A stretch of 34,225 bases of DNA, from IMG/VR virus record IMGVR_UViG_3300033143_005517, positions 1 through 34,225 of that record, one strand, 5' to 3'. The position numbers and the translations under genes were made by a program. Shown piece after piece: positions 7,778-16,512 of the stretch. Each line of letters starts with the position of its first letter. Within the stretch, counting starts at the first letter, position 1. Under the pieces are notes generated by a model that saw only the letters and a program-made list of their open reading frames with translations, did not search any database and was not told the origin of the DNA. This DNA is from a virus.

Positions 7778-9235
7778 ATGCCTAAAATATCTTGTATAAT
7801 TTCTACCTATAATCGCTCGTCTCTTTTAAAGAAAGCAATCAATTCTGTCCTTAGACAAACCCTTGAGGATTTTGAGCTTATTGTTATTGATGATTGTTCA
7901 ACCGATAATACAGAAAAAGTGGTAAAAAGTTTTAAGGACGAAAGAGTAAAGTATGTTAAAACTAAAGAGAATTGCGGACATGATGGTCAACCTAAGAATA
8001 TTGGTATCCGTTGTGCTACTGGTGAATATGTTTGTTTCCTTGATGACGATGATATGTATCGCAAGAAAGAGGCGTTTTTTATTATGTATAATTATTTGAA
8101 ACACACTGGAGCTGATGTAGGATATGGTGATTATATCACTAGGATTGAAGGAAAGAAAAAGAAAGAAGCTGGATGGTCAGTGGATTTTAATCCTATGATG
8201 CTGGCACAAAGAAATTATATTTCTATGTCAGTAGCTTTTGCCAAAAGGGAAAAGGTGGTTGAAGTTGGTGGATTTAATGAAGAACTGAAACAGTTCAAAG
8301 ATTGGAACTTATTTATGAGATTACATAAGAATGGTTGTCGTTTTATCCATGTTCCTGTTTTAATAACAGAAGTATATCAGCATGAAGGAACTATCAGCAG
8401 CAAGAACAAGCTGAAGTATGATGAAAATGGCAATTACATTCCAACCTTCAATCCAGCTGATTGTAAGATTTACGCAAACAAAACTATTATAGGAGAAAAG
8501 AAACCTTTGAAAGTGGCTATTTTTACTTTAACGATGGATCGGCTTGACTATACTAAAGAAATGTATGAGGCAATGAAGAAAACTGCTGGTTATGACTTTG
8601 ATTGGCATATTATTGACCAGCATTCAACGGATGGAACAGTGGAATGGTTGAAAGAGTTAGCGAAAAAGGAAAAGAATGTATTCCCATTATTCTTAAAGGA
8701 AAATCTAGGAGTAGCTGGCGGTTGGATGAAAGCGATTGATACTATTAGAGATTTGAAGAAATATGATATCGTAATCAAGGTTGATAACGATTCTTTGTTA
8801 ATTACTGACGGCTGGCTAGACGCTATGGTGGACTTATTTGATAGGAATAAAGGTTTAGTACTCAGTCCTACCGTAGAGGGCTTAGAGGGAACGCCAGGGG
8901 GCGTATTAAGGCAACGAATGGACGGACAGAGCCCGTATGTATCAATAAATGACAAAATACTGGGCGTAGTGCCTAATTTAGGTGGTATAGTGTTCGCTTC
9001 TTACCTTGAAATGTATAATGGATTTGAATTTCCAGAAGACCTTCCAGGAAACAAAGATTATTACTTATCTATGGCAGTGAAAGGAAAAGGATTTAGCTTA
9101 TTCTATATGGAAGAATATAATGTAGTTCACATGGATGGCTCTACTGGACAATTGAAGAAATATCCTGATTATTTTAAGAAAACTTTAAAAATACACAAGA
9201 ATGAAAATACTCCTAACGACAAACAAACTAAATAA
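7778..9235 (+). CDS. Two-domain family 2 glycosyltransferase
   Basis: 485 residues with two GT-A domains. Domain 1 (about 1-230) opens with ISCIISTYNR, has the VIDDCSTD nucleotide-binding motif and the metal-binding LDDDD at 89-92. Domain 2 (about 248-470) opens with KVAIFTLTMDRLD, repeats the pattern as IIDQHSTDGT and has DND at 336-338. Both would transfer sugars from nucleotide donors with inversion. Two domains in one chain often add two successive sugars. It begins the carbohydrate cassette after the capsid gene and overlaps the next gene by 35 bases. The acceptor is unknown. Confidence 0.85.
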   Translation: MPKISCIISTYNRSSLLKKAINSVLRQTLEDFELIVIDDCSTDNTEKVVKSFKDERVKYVKTKENCGHDGQPKNIGIRCATGEYVCFLDDDDMYRKKEAFFIMYNYLKHTGADVGYGDYITRIEGKKKKEAGWSVDFNPMMLAQRNYISMSVAFAKREKVVEVGGFNEELKQFKDWNLFMRLHKNGCRFIHVPVLITEVYQHEGTISSKNKLKYDENGNYIPTFNPADCKIYANKTIIGEKKPLKVAIFTLTMDRLDYTKEMYEAMKKTAGYDFDWHIIDQHSTDGTVEWLKELAKKEKNVFPLFLKENLGVAGGWMKAIDTIRDLKKYDIVIKVDNDSLLITDGWLDAMVDLFDRNKGLVLSPTVEGLEGTPGGVLRQRMDGQSPYVSINDKILGVVPNLGGIVFASYLEMYNGFEFPEDLPGNKDYYLSMAVKGKGFSLFYMEEYNVVHMDGSTGQLKKYPDYFKKTLKIHKNENTPNDKQTK

Positions 9236-10049
9236 TTACAGTGGGATGAGAAGATGGGTTTATACAGTGGCAAAAGAGCTGTCAAAAGAACATGAAGTAT
9301 CAGTGGCATCATTTGAAGATGGGTTGATGACAGAAAAGATAAAGCCGTTTGCCAGAGTATTGAATATAAAGGAAATGTCGGAAGAATTTGATTTAGCTAT
9401 TGTTGGTCAGAATGATTGTGTTCCTTTTGTGAAGGCAAAGAAAAAGATATTTATTTCGCACGGAACGACTCTTCCTTCTGAAGTTCCACCAGAAAAAGAT
9501 TATATCTTGGTAGCAGTGTCTGAAGAAGTAAGAGATTATTATAAAAGAAATGCTAAAGTAATTCTTAATCCAGTAGATATAGAAACATTTTCTTCTAACA
9601 GAGAATCTAGTCATAGTATAAAAAACGTATTATTTGTTTCTAGCTATGCTTCAACAGATATTCTAAGGCAAGTATGTTATGAAGAAGGACTGAATTATTT
9701 ACAGATTAAAAATGAATGGAACATTGAAATCTTTATGAATTGGGCTGATATGGTATTTTCTACCGCTAGGGGCTGTTACGAAGCAATGAGTTGTGCCAAG
9801 GAAGTGATAATTTTTAACGACAGAGAACCAGATGGAATTCCTCTGGCTGAAGGATTTGTCAGAGAAAGATATTATGAAGTAATTAGTCATAATTGCTCGG
9901 GAAGAAAAGAAAGAATAGTTTATGATAAAGAATTTATTAAAAAAGAAATACTGGCAAAGTATAGTGAAGAAGGAGGATCAAAGAATCGGGAAATAATCAT
10001 GAAACACCATAATGTTAAAGATATTTGTAACCAATTACTAAACTTATGA
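9201..10049 (+). CDS. GT-B fold glycosyltransferase (GT4-like)
   Basis: 282 residues. The N-terminus (MKILLTTNKLNNYSGMRRWVY) is the first strand and loop of a GT-B Rossmann domain. VAVSEEVRDYY and NPVDIETF are typical GT4 linker motifs. The C-terminal domain has a short acceptor-side region with STARGCYEAMSCAKEVIIF, matching the E-A-M-x-C-x-K donor-binding motif. It is short for the family (usually 330 or more). The start overlaps the previous gene by 35 bases and its stop overlaps the next start (ATGA), so translation is coupled. Confidence 0.78.
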   Translation: MKILLTTNKLNNYSGMRRWVYTVAKELSKEHEVSVASFEDGLMTEKIKPFARVLNIKEMSEEFDLAIVGQNDCVPFVKAKKKIFISHGTTLPSEVPPEKDYILVAVSEEVRDYYKRNAKVILNPVDIETFSSNRESSHSIKNVLFVSSYASTDILRQVCYEEGLNYLQIKNEWNIEIFMNWADMVFSTARGCYEAMSCAKEVIIFNDREPDGIPLAEGFVRERYYEVISHNCSGRKERIVYDKEFIKKEILAKYSEEGGSKNREIIMKHHNVKDICNQLLNL

Positions 10050-10591
10050 TTGAATCTAAAACTGGGGAATTCTTTCTTCCTTGTGATAGCGGAAGACATG
10101 AAATATCAGTAAATATGCAGAGATATTTATTTGCCTTACATTATTGTTCGGATAAGATAGTTTTAGACGCTTCTTGTGGAGCTGGACTAGGAACTTACTT
10201 TTATAGCTTGGTTGCGAAGAAAGTCATAGCGGTAGATAACAATGATGAAGCACTGGAACATGCCAAGTCATATCCGTATCCTAAAGATAATGTTCAATTT
10301 ATAAAAAGAGATTTAGAGAAAGACCTTTTACCAGAACACGATATTTGCGTTTCAATGGAAACAATAGAACACTTAAAAAACCCAGATTTTTTCTTGTCTC
10401 AGCTGAAAGGTGGTGAACTTGCTTTCTCAATTCCCCTTAATGCCTTGAAGATTTCTCCTGGATTTCATAAATATGATTTTGTGGATTTGGCAGATATTAA
10501 AGAAGTTGTTGGAAGATATTATAAAATTGAAGAATATTTAATTCAAGAAAATAAATGGATATATGGGCATGGAAATAAAATCGGTCGTTGA
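10046..10591 (+). CDS. Class I SAM-dependent methyltransferase
   Basis: 181 residues. SAM-binding motif I VLDASCGAGLGT (about 39-50), the acidic end of strand 2 at AVDNN (D64), and motif IV/post-I SMETIEHL are those of Methyltransf_11/23 proteins. In a glycan cassette such enzymes often cap sugars by O-methylation; the actual substrate is unknown. It starts in the ATGA overlap with the preceding glycosyltransferase and overlaps the next gene by 29 bases. Confidence 0.82.
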   Translation: MIESKTGEFFLPCDSGRHEISVNMQRYLFALHYCSDKIVLDASCGAGLGTYFYSLVAKKVIAVDNNDEALEHAKSYPYPKDNVQFIKRDLEKDLLPEHDICVSMETIEHLKNPDFFLSQLKGGELAFSIPLNALKISPGFHKYDFVDLADIKEVVGRYYKIEEYLIQENKWIYGHGNKIGR

Positions 10592-11924
10592 TATAATTGT
10601 AGTTAAGTATGGGCAGAAAGATATGGAATATCAATGTGCTGAAAGCGTGAAAATGTATACTGAACATCCATACAAACTGACAATTTTTGATAATTTTAAA
10701 ACAGATATTCTATTAACTGAACTTTGGAATAAACTTATTGATGACTCTGACTGTGAATATATTTGTTTGTTAAATTCAGACACTATCGTTACTCAAGATT
10801 GGCTGTCTAGAATGATGAAACATTTTGATAATGATACTGCTATAATTTCTTGTTCTACCTGTCATTGTCATAGCAATCAGAAACTAACTGAATACGAAGA
10901 GGATAGATTCAATCACAGATTTGCAGACAGTAATACAATAAAGAAAATTGGTAGGGATGTTTGGGAAAAATACGGAGACATAGTAAATGAAATAGCACAG
11001 CCATCTGGATTCTGTTATTTGTTAAGGAAAGACATTTGGAAAAAGCTCGGAAAGTTTGATGAAAGAATTCCATCTTATGGGAATGAAAGTGAATATAATT
11101 ATAGAGTTGAGCAGGCTGGCTATAAAATGAAACATGTTAAAGGAGTTTATATTCATCATCTTGGTGGAATGAGTTTCATTGATAAGAACTATCAAAGTAA
11201 AGAACAAAAAGCTGGAGGTTATTTATACAGAATACTGACTTCACCGATTAAGGTTTTGTCAGCAAAAGAAACAGTTTTAGAAATAAAGAAGTTTAAAAAA
11301 AGAATGGCTTATGTCAGATTCGGAGATGGTGAATTGCAGATGATGGAAGGATGGGAAGGTTACGCAGGAAATAATATAAACTGTCCTAAATTACAAGAAG
11401 AATTATTGGAAGCATTCCAAATAACAGATGCAGATTATAAGATAGGAATTGTTTATCCTTACGAAGACAAAAAGGAAAGAGAAATATTCAGAAATAGTAA
11501 CTGTGATTACATAGGAGCAATTTTAGACAATTCAAAAAGGAATAAATACTGTGATTCAGTTGCTCTGCATTATTTGAGTATAGTTGAACCAGAAATTGTC
11601 CAGAACTTTATTGAAAAAATAAATGAAAAAAGGATAATGTTGGTCGGTGGAAAGCATTTGGAAGAAATTAACAAGAAATTAAATGTAAAATGTTTCATAG
11701 AAACTCCTGTAACTCAGTCATATTATGAAATTAACAGATTCTATCCGAGAATAATTGAAAAGATTGAAGATGTGGACATTATAGTATTGGGAACTGGGAT
11801 TTGTTCAAAGGTAATTCAGAAAAGGATTTGGAAAGAAGGACATGAAGTCATTACTTTGGACTTGGGAAGTTTCTTAGATAATATGTTAGAAATAAAATCA
11901 AGACAATGGATAAATTTCAAATAA
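10563..11924 (+). CDS. GT2 glycosyltransferase fused to a GT-D (DUF1792) domain
   Basis: 453 residues. The N-terminal part (about 1-220) is GT-A like: VDIIVVKYGQ, the ICLLNSDT donor motif, and a late PSGFCYLLRKDIWKKLG acceptor-loop segment. The C-terminal part (about 235-450) begins KKRMAYVRFGDGE; RFGDGE (252-257) is the metal-binding signature of the GT-D fold first characterised as DUF1792 in glycosylation of a streptococcal serine-rich adhesin. The rest (GIVYPYED, IMLVGGKH, VIVLGTG) fits a Rossmann-like core. The fusion implies two sequential sugar additions. It overlaps both neighbours. Confidence 0.82.
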   Translation: MGMEIKSVVDIIVVKYGQKDMEYQCAESVKMYTEHPYKLTIFDNFKTDILLTELWNKLIDDSDCEYICLLNSDTIVTQDWLSRMMKHFDNDTAIISCSTCHCHSNQKLTEYEEDRFNHRFADSNTIKKIGRDVWEKYGDIVNEIAQPSGFCYLLRKDIWKKLGKFDERIPSYGNESEYNYRVEQAGYKMKHVKGVYIHHLGGMSFIDKNYQSKEQKAGGYLYRILTSPIKVLSAKETVLEIKKFKKRMAYVRFGDGELQMMEGWEGYAGNNINCPKLQEELLEAFQITDADYKIGIVYPYEDKKEREIFRNSNCDYIGAILDNSKRNKYCDSVALHYLSIVEPEIVQNFIEKINEKRIMLVGGKHLEEINKKLNVKCFIETPVTQSYYEINRFYPRIIEKIEDVDIIVLGTGICSKVIQKRIWKEGHEVITLDLGSFLDNMLEIKSRQWINFK

Positions 11925-12424
11925 AGTATTTAGATCATATGGAAAGAAAAACGAAACAGTTAAAGGACGGAAGCAATGCTCCTTTTAATGAGCAGGTAAT
12001 GAGTGGATTTACAGAAGTGCTGAATACTATAACAAATAGAAGAAGTAGAAGAGTTTTCAGGGAAAAGGTGGTTGACGATGAGTTGAAGTTAATCATAGAA
12101 AGTGCTAACAGAGCTCCTTCAAGTTGTAATCGGCGTGGAGTGTCTCTAAAAGAAGCACCAGAGGATTTAATTCCATTATTGGTAGGTGGAGTCGGATGGT
12201 GTGACAAAGGGACTGTGCTGGCGTTCTATGCGGATATGACAGCTTACAAATCACCATATGAAAAGGATTTTATGCCTTATCTGGATACGGGGTTTATGGC
12301 ACAGAATATTTGTTTGCTTTGTGAAGTTATGGGATTAGGATGTTGTTTCATAAATCCGAATACACATAATAAATATAAGTCAGAGCATCTTTTAACAGGA
12401 GCAATTTCAATCGGTAAAATATAA
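11906..12424 (+). CDS. Nitroreductase-family (FMN) protein, short C-terminus
   Basis: 172 residues. ITNRRSRRVFREKVVDDELK (42-61) is the FMN-phosphate-binding start of nitroreductases, followed by ESANRAPSSCN and, later, DTGFMAQNICLLCEVMGLGCCFI, the dimer-helix region of the family. Members reduce nitro groups, quinones or flavins, and some act in sugar or cobalamin chemistry. Here it ends at AISIGKI, where most members continue past an IGYP motif, so the C-terminal arm is missing or divergent. It overlaps the GT2-GT-D gene by 19 bases and lies 3 bases before a glycosyltransferase. A redox enzyme is unexpected here and its substrate is unknown. Confidence 0.7.
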   Translation: MDKFQIKYLDHMERKTKQLKDGSNAPFNEQVMSGFTEVLNTITNRRSRRVFREKVVDDELKLIIESANRAPSSCNRRGVSLKEAPEDLIPLLVGGVGWCDKGTVLAFYADMTAYKSPYEKDFMPYLDTGFMAQNICLLCEVMGLGCCFINPNTHNKYKSEHLLTGAISIGKI

Positions 12425-12427
12425 TTT

Positions 12428-13138
12428 ATGTCTAAAGAAAATCCTAAATTTAGTATAATAATTGGAATGTATAATCAGCTGCAGTATTTGCCAAGACTGA
12501 TTGAAAGTTTAAATAATCAGTCGTTCAAAGATTTTGAAGTTATTTTTTGTGATGATAAATCAAATGATGGCACTAAGGAATTCTTTCATGCAGAACCAGA
12601 ATTTCAGTTTGAAGCAAGATATAAAAGACCTTTTTTCAAGAAGCATTTAAGTGGAATGATGAATATAGGAATTAAGGAAGCTAAAGGAGATTATTGTGTA
12701 TTCATTATGGGTGATTCATTTCCAGAGACGAATTATCTTGAGATATTAAATAATCATATCAATGAAGAAACTATAGTGTGCGGTATTAAAGTTCAAGTGG
12801 ATGGAGAAAGAGCAGTTGATGTTGACTGGAGAATAGCTAAGCAGTCCATACCACAACATGAAGCTATAATTATAAATGAACCTTATAATGCTTTGACTGG
12901 AAACGGATTAGCAATTCCAAGAAGTGCTTTAGTAAAATACGGAGGATGGGATGAGCATATTAAGAAGTATGGAGGTGATGATACTTTATTAATAGGCAAA
13001 TTCTATTTCAAAGGTTATCTTTGCAAGTCAGTTCCTCAATTAGTCCTTTACCATAATTGGCACAAAGGACAAGAAACTCCTAAGGATACTTCAAGGTACT
13101 GCGAAAAAGTATTAACTAAACTATTTTATGGAAAATAA
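12428..13138 (+). CDS. Family 2 glycosyltransferase
   Basis: 236 residues, a single GT-A domain. FSIIIGMYNQLQYLPRLIES and IFCDDKSNDGTKEF are the nucleotide-binding motifs, and IMGDS takes the DxD place. GNGLAIPRSALVKYGGWDE is the usual acceptor-loop strand with the family's G-G-x-D/E motif. Inverting transfer from a nucleotide sugar is expected. The ATG follows the previous stop closely and the end overlaps the deacetylase-like gene by 11 bases. Confidence 0.82.
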   Translation: MSKENPKFSIIIGMYNQLQYLPRLIESLNNQSFKDFEVIFCDDKSNDGTKEFFHAEPEFQFEARYKRPFFKKHLSGMMNIGIKEAKGDYCVFIMGDSFPETNYLEILNNHINEETIVCGIKVQVDGERAVDVDWRIAKQSIPQHEAIIINEPYNALTGNGLAIPRSALVKYGGWDEHIKKYGGDDTLLIGKFYFKGYLCKSVPQLVLYHNWHKGQETPKDTSRYCEKVLTKLFYGK

Positions 13139-13781
13139 AAAAACTAAACGTTATTATCTTGATGTCCATGATTTTGGATTTCTTATGCCTGGGATGGATG
13201 ATATCTTAAGGTTGAAAGAAATTATTCCAGACCTTAAAATAACTTGTTTTACAATACCTTTCCCGAAGGAGTTCTTTCTTCCAGAGAATCAAAAACATTT
13301 CAAGATTGAGAAATATAAGAAATGGGCAAAAGTCATTAACAGTTACGACTGGTTGGAAATAGGTTTTCACGGATTTGCTCATACGCATAATGAAATGAAT
13401 TGTGATTATGACAAAGCAATAACAATATTGAAGGGGTCTGAGAATTTATTTAAGAAAGTTGGACTGAATTATAAAAAGATATTTTGTGCTCCTTATTGGC
13501 AGTATTCGTACGATGCTTTAACAGCGTTAAGAGATAGAGGATATATTATTGCTATAGATAGAAATCATGTAAGAGAAGTTCCTGAAGGATCTAAAGTATT
13601 TATTTATAATCATTCTTTGGAAGAACCGTTTCCAGATTTAGACAAAGTAATTAGTCATGGACATGTTGGACATTCTCCTAATGTAAAGAATGATTTAGAA
13701 AGTTGTTATCCAAATATAATTTTAAATATTAAATCTGATGCAAAATTCGGATTTTGCAGTGAATGCGTAACTCAAAAATAG
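13128..13781 (+). CDS. Polysaccharide deacetylase-like protein (NodB/DUF2334 type)
   Basis: 217 residues with carbohydrate-esterase family 4-like motifs: YLDVHDFG (10-17) at the TFDDG position, GFHGFAHTH (79-87) for the metal-binding H-x3-H, and CAPYW (120-124) for the R-x-P-Y motif; SHGHVGH near 175 would supply the late histidine. Such enzymes remove N- or O-acetyl groups from sugars. In this cassette it may tailor the glycan built by the neighbouring transferases, or act on host wall polymer. No signal peptide, so action is intracellular. Some motif positions differ from classical CE4, so activity is not certain. Confidence 0.68.
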   Translation: MENKKTKRYYLDVHDFGFLMPGMDDILRLKEIIPDLKITCFTIPFPKEFFLPENQKHFKIEKYKKWAKVINSYDWLEIGFHGFAHTHNEMNCDYDKAITILKGSENLFKKVGLNYKKIFCAPYWQYSYDALTALRDRGYIIAIDRNHVREVPEGSKVFIYNHSLEEPFPDLDKVISHGHVGHSPNVKNDLESCYPNIILNIKSDAKFGFCSECVTQK

Positions 13782-13822
13782 TTTTAATTAATAATAATAA
13801 TAAATAGAAAGGAAACAAGCTT

Positions 13823-14008
13823 ATGTCAAAAGCGACTAAGAAAAAGAAAACAGAAGTTGAAATGCCAAAGCCAAAACAGTCAAAATTACGAAAAGTAATT
13901 TTAGAGACAGATGGTAATATGGTAAGAGTTTCAGTTAATGAAACATCGGGAAATTTGGAATTAGTTTCAATGCTACAGGCGGTGATAGGTTTAATTGCTA
14001 AAAGTTAA
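13823..14008 (+). CDS. Small hypothetical protein (61 aa)
   Basis: Basic Lys-rich N-terminus (ATKKKKTEVEMPKPKQSK), then a strand-like segment (KVILETDGNMVRVSV) and a short hydrophobic helix (VSMLQAVIGLIAK). It has a clear AGAAAGGA ribosome-binding site 11 bases before the ATG, unlike its neighbours. Function is unknown. Two bases separate it from the next glycosyltransferase. Confidence 0.62.
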   Translation: MSKATKKKKTEVEMPKPKQSKLRKVILETDGNMVRVSVNETSGNLELVSMLQAVIGLIAKS

Positions 14009-14010
14009 TA

Positions 14011-15069
14011 ATGGAAAAAAAGGAAAAGAAAAAACTAAAAATTTATTGCATCCATAATGGCTCGGGGTCAAGATATTATAGATTAATACCAGAGTTAAAG
14101 TATATGCAAGAACAAGGACATGAAGTAATACTAAAAGACAGTGATGATAAAGAAATGACTCAGCATATTGAATGGTCTGACATTGTAATTCTTGAAATGG
14201 TTTATTCAGTAGGTATTGTTAAGATGTGTAAAAAATTAGGAAAGAAAGTTGTTTTTGAATGTGATGATTTAGCGCATATAGTTCCTAAATCTCATTATAG
14301 TTATGATGAAATGAAAGGAATTAAAAATAGAATAAAGTGGTGGAAAGAAATAATCCAAGTACTAAGACGATGTGATGGTTTCATTACTACAAACAAAATC
14401 CTTAAGCGTAAATATGGCTGGCTGGCAAAGAAAAGTTTTGTCTTTGATAATTACTGTGATTTGCCTCATTGGTTGAAAGAACACAAGCCAAACAGGTCAA
14501 ATGAAATCCGTTTGCTCTGGGCTGGGTCAATGAGCCATAAAGGAGATTTGATAGCATTCAAACCAATAATGAAAAAGGTTTTAGAAAAGTATCCACAAGT
14601 AAAATTCATTTATGTTGGTGATGGTGGAATTAAAACAGATGATTTACAAGCAAAGTTTATTTATGGAGATGATTTATGGGAAGGACTTCCTGGCAATCGT
14701 GAAAACATTCTAGGAGTTCCTGGAAACATTTTCCCATATAAGTTAGCGGCTCTTCAAGCTGATATAGCTATAGCTCCTCTTGAAAAGAATTTCTTTAATT
14801 CTTGTAAGTCAACTTGCAAGTATTTAGAATATGGAATCAATAAAATTCCAGGAGTATATTCAGCTCATCACTATAAAGATGTTATCGTAAATAGACGTAC
14901 TGGAATTTTAGCAGATACTCCAGATGACTGGGTTGCTGGAATCAGTGAATTGATAGAAAGTGAAGAAATGAGAAAAAAGATAGGTGAAGATGCTTATAGA
15001 GATGTAATCAATAATCATAATATGAAAGATTATGTTCACGAATGGGAAGAATTTATTTTATCACTTTAA
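14011..15069 (+). CDS. GT-B fold glycosyltransferase (GT4-like)
   Basis: 352 residues. The N-terminal domain (KIYCIHNGSGSRYYRLIPELK) has the first strand and Gly-rich loop of GT-B enzymes. VVFECDDL and ITTNKILKRKYG lead into the linker. The C-terminal domain has LLWAGSMSHKGD, KFIYVGDGG and IAIAPLEKNFFNSCKSTCKYLEYG, the last matching the donor-binding E/S-x3-K-x3-Y segment of GT4-like proteins. It closes the carbohydrate cassette before virion genes resume. Confidence 0.82.
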   Translation: MEKKEKKKLKIYCIHNGSGSRYYRLIPELKYMQEQGHEVILKDSDDKEMTQHIEWSDIVILEMVYSVGIVKMCKKLGKKVVFECDDLAHIVPKSHYSYDEMKGIKNRIKWWKEIIQVLRRCDGFITTNKILKRKYGWLAKKSFVFDNYCDLPHWLKEHKPNRSNEIRLLWAGSMSHKGDLIAFKPIMKKVLEKYPQVKFIYVGDGGIKTDDLQAKFIYGDDLWEGLPGNRENILGVPGNIFPYKLAALQADIAIAPLEKNFFNSCKSTCKYLEYGINKIPGVYSAHHYKDVIVNRRTGILADTPDDWVAGISELIESEEMRKKIGEDAYRDVINNHNMKDYVHEWEEFILSL

Positions 15070-15078
15070 TATAAACGT

Positions 15079-15774
15079 ATGAACTTAAAAGAATTACGGG
15101 AACAGACCCGTTTTAAATCAAATATCACTGATACATCAACTTTGACAAATGCAGAAATTGATCAGTTAGTTAATGATGCTCAGTTTAAGTTGGTCATGCG
15201 TATTATAAGAATATCGGAGGACTTTTTTGAAGAGCAAAAAACAACCTTTAATCTAGCTGCTAATTCTGGACTATATCAACTTCCTACTGATTTGATTAAA
15301 TTCAAACAGTTGAGATTAGCTTATTCTACTCCAAGCGACGACAGTGATTATTTTATTGCTACTGGATATAATCCTTCAGATATTCAATATCCCCAAAATG
15401 AAGAATCGGGCGTTGGTACATCTAATCCGATAATAGATATTACTAATAATTATATGCGGATTAGACCTAAACCAACTACTGATGTTACAAAAGGTGGACA
15501 AATTTATTACATAGCTCGTCCTTCTGCTTTGGCGAATACAGGAGATATTTCAGTAATTCCTGAAGATTATCATGACTTGATGGCTATTTATGCTGCAGGA
15601 AAAGCTTGTGAAAAGTATGAAGTATGGGATAGAGCCGATAGATTTGAAGCACAATTCTTTAGAGGAGCTGAAACTATGGCAAAGGAACTGGCAACTAGGG
15701 AATTAAATCATTCTGTAAGATTTAAGAACCCATTAGAGATTGGAAAGAAACTTCCTACAAGGGAATTATATTAA
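15079..15774 (+). CDS. Head-tail adaptor (connector) protein
   Basis: 231 residues. The N-terminus is a helical bundle typical of adaptors (MNLKELREQTRFKS, then TNAEIDQLVNDAQFKLVMR). A middle beta region contains ANSGLYQLPTDLIKFKQL, and EDYHDLMAIYAAGKACEKYE forms the second helix pair, the standard pattern of portal-bound adaptor rings in short-tailed phages (P22 gp4/T7 gp11 role). It probably sits under the portal. It resumes the structural block after the carbohydrate cassette, supporting the view that the cassette was inserted. Confidence 0.7.
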   Translation: MNLKELREQTRFKSNITDTSTLTNAEIDQLVNDAQFKLVMRIIRISEDFFEEQKTTFNLAANSGLYQLPTDLIKFKQLRLAYSTPSDDSDYFIATGYNPSDIQYPQNEESGVGTSNPIIDITNNYMRIRPKPTTDVTKGGQIYYIARPSALANTGDISVIPEDYHDLMAIYAAGKACEKYEVWDRADRFEAQFFRGAETMAKELATRELNHSVRFKNPLEIGKKLPTRELY

Positions 15775-15790
15775 TAATTAAGAATTTATT

Positions 15791-16333
15791 ATGGAAAGTA
15801 GAATAGATCTTGCTAAACATTTTGCAGAACTTGGCTTCACTAAAGGAGCTGAGATTGGAGTATATGAAGGACATTATTCTAAAATATTATTAGATAATAT
15901 TCCAAACTTAAAGTTGTTTTGTGTTGATGATTGGAATGAGGGAAATTATCGTAGAAAAGCATATCCGATAGCAGTAAAAGAATTAAGTTCTTATTCTGAT
16001 GTTACTATTATACGAAAAGTTAGTGTTGAAGCAGCAAAAGAAATAGAAGATGATTTTCTGGATTTTGTATTTATAGATGCTGCTCATGATTACAAGAATG
16101 TTAAAGCAGATATAGAAGCATGGTATAAAAAAGTAAGGGTTGGAGGTATTTTATCAGGGCATGATATGCATAAGTTTCACTTTAGTGGAAATACTGGCGT
16201 GCTTGATGCAGTGAATGAGTTTGTCAAAAAAAATGATATAGAATTAAATATAATAGATTGGTATAAAAAAACTTCTGATAAAAATGATCAAACTCCTTGT
16301 TGGTGGTTCATGAAGGAAAAAGAATATGTTTAA
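15791..16333 (+). CDS. Methyltransferase, family 24 type
   Basis: 180 residues. GAEIGVYEGHYSKIL (19-33) is SAM-binding motif I, LFCVDDW the acidic strand 2, and FVFIDAAHDYKNVKADIEAW the conserved Methyltransf_24 / CmcI-like metal-site motif. GGILSGHDMH follows. Members O-methylate sugars or small molecules. It lies away from the main carbohydrate cassette, directly before the adhesin gene, so it may finish glycans on that protein. It overlaps the next ORF by 8 bases. Confidence 0.8.
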   Translation: MESRIDLAKHFAELGFTKGAEIGVYEGHYSKILLDNIPNLKLFCVDDWNEGNYRRKAYPIAVKELSSYSDVTIIRKVSVEAAKEIEDDFLDFVFIDAAHDYKNVKADIEAWYKKVRVGGILSGHDMHKFHFSGNTGVLDAVNEFVKKNDIELNIIDWYKKTSDKNDQTPCWWFMKEKEYV

Positions 16334-16508
16334 TAAAAAAATAATGAAAGAAGAATTTCTAGTTTCTAAAAGTTTTAAATATTCTCTTGGGAATATTTCT
16401 TTAGAATTTCAATTAAGAAATGATACAAAGGAAGATATGCAGGATTTTTTACAATGCTTAAAAAAAGCAACAGAAGGGGTTCAAGAAGAATTAAATAAGT
16501 TAAAATAA
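16326..16508 (+). CDS. Small hypothetical protein (60 aa)
   Basis: Two strands (SFKYSLGNISLEFQL) then a helix (KEDMQDFLQCLKKATEGVQE). No family is recognised. The ATG at 16326 overlaps the methyltransferase gene by 8 bases; a second ATG at 16344 would give 54 residues. It is 4 bases before the adhesin gene. Similar short proteins often accompany phage fibre genes but their role is not known. Confidence 0.55.
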   Translation: MFNKKIMKEEFLVSKSFKYSLGNISLEFQLRNDTKEDMQDFLQCLKKATEGVQEELNKLK

Positions 16509-16512
16509 ATAA

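Noticed and set aside
7778-15069. Cassette as host LPS or capsule locus, i.e. host DNA in the window
   Set aside because: It is flanked on both sides by virion genes in the same direction with short gaps, so it is phage-borne.
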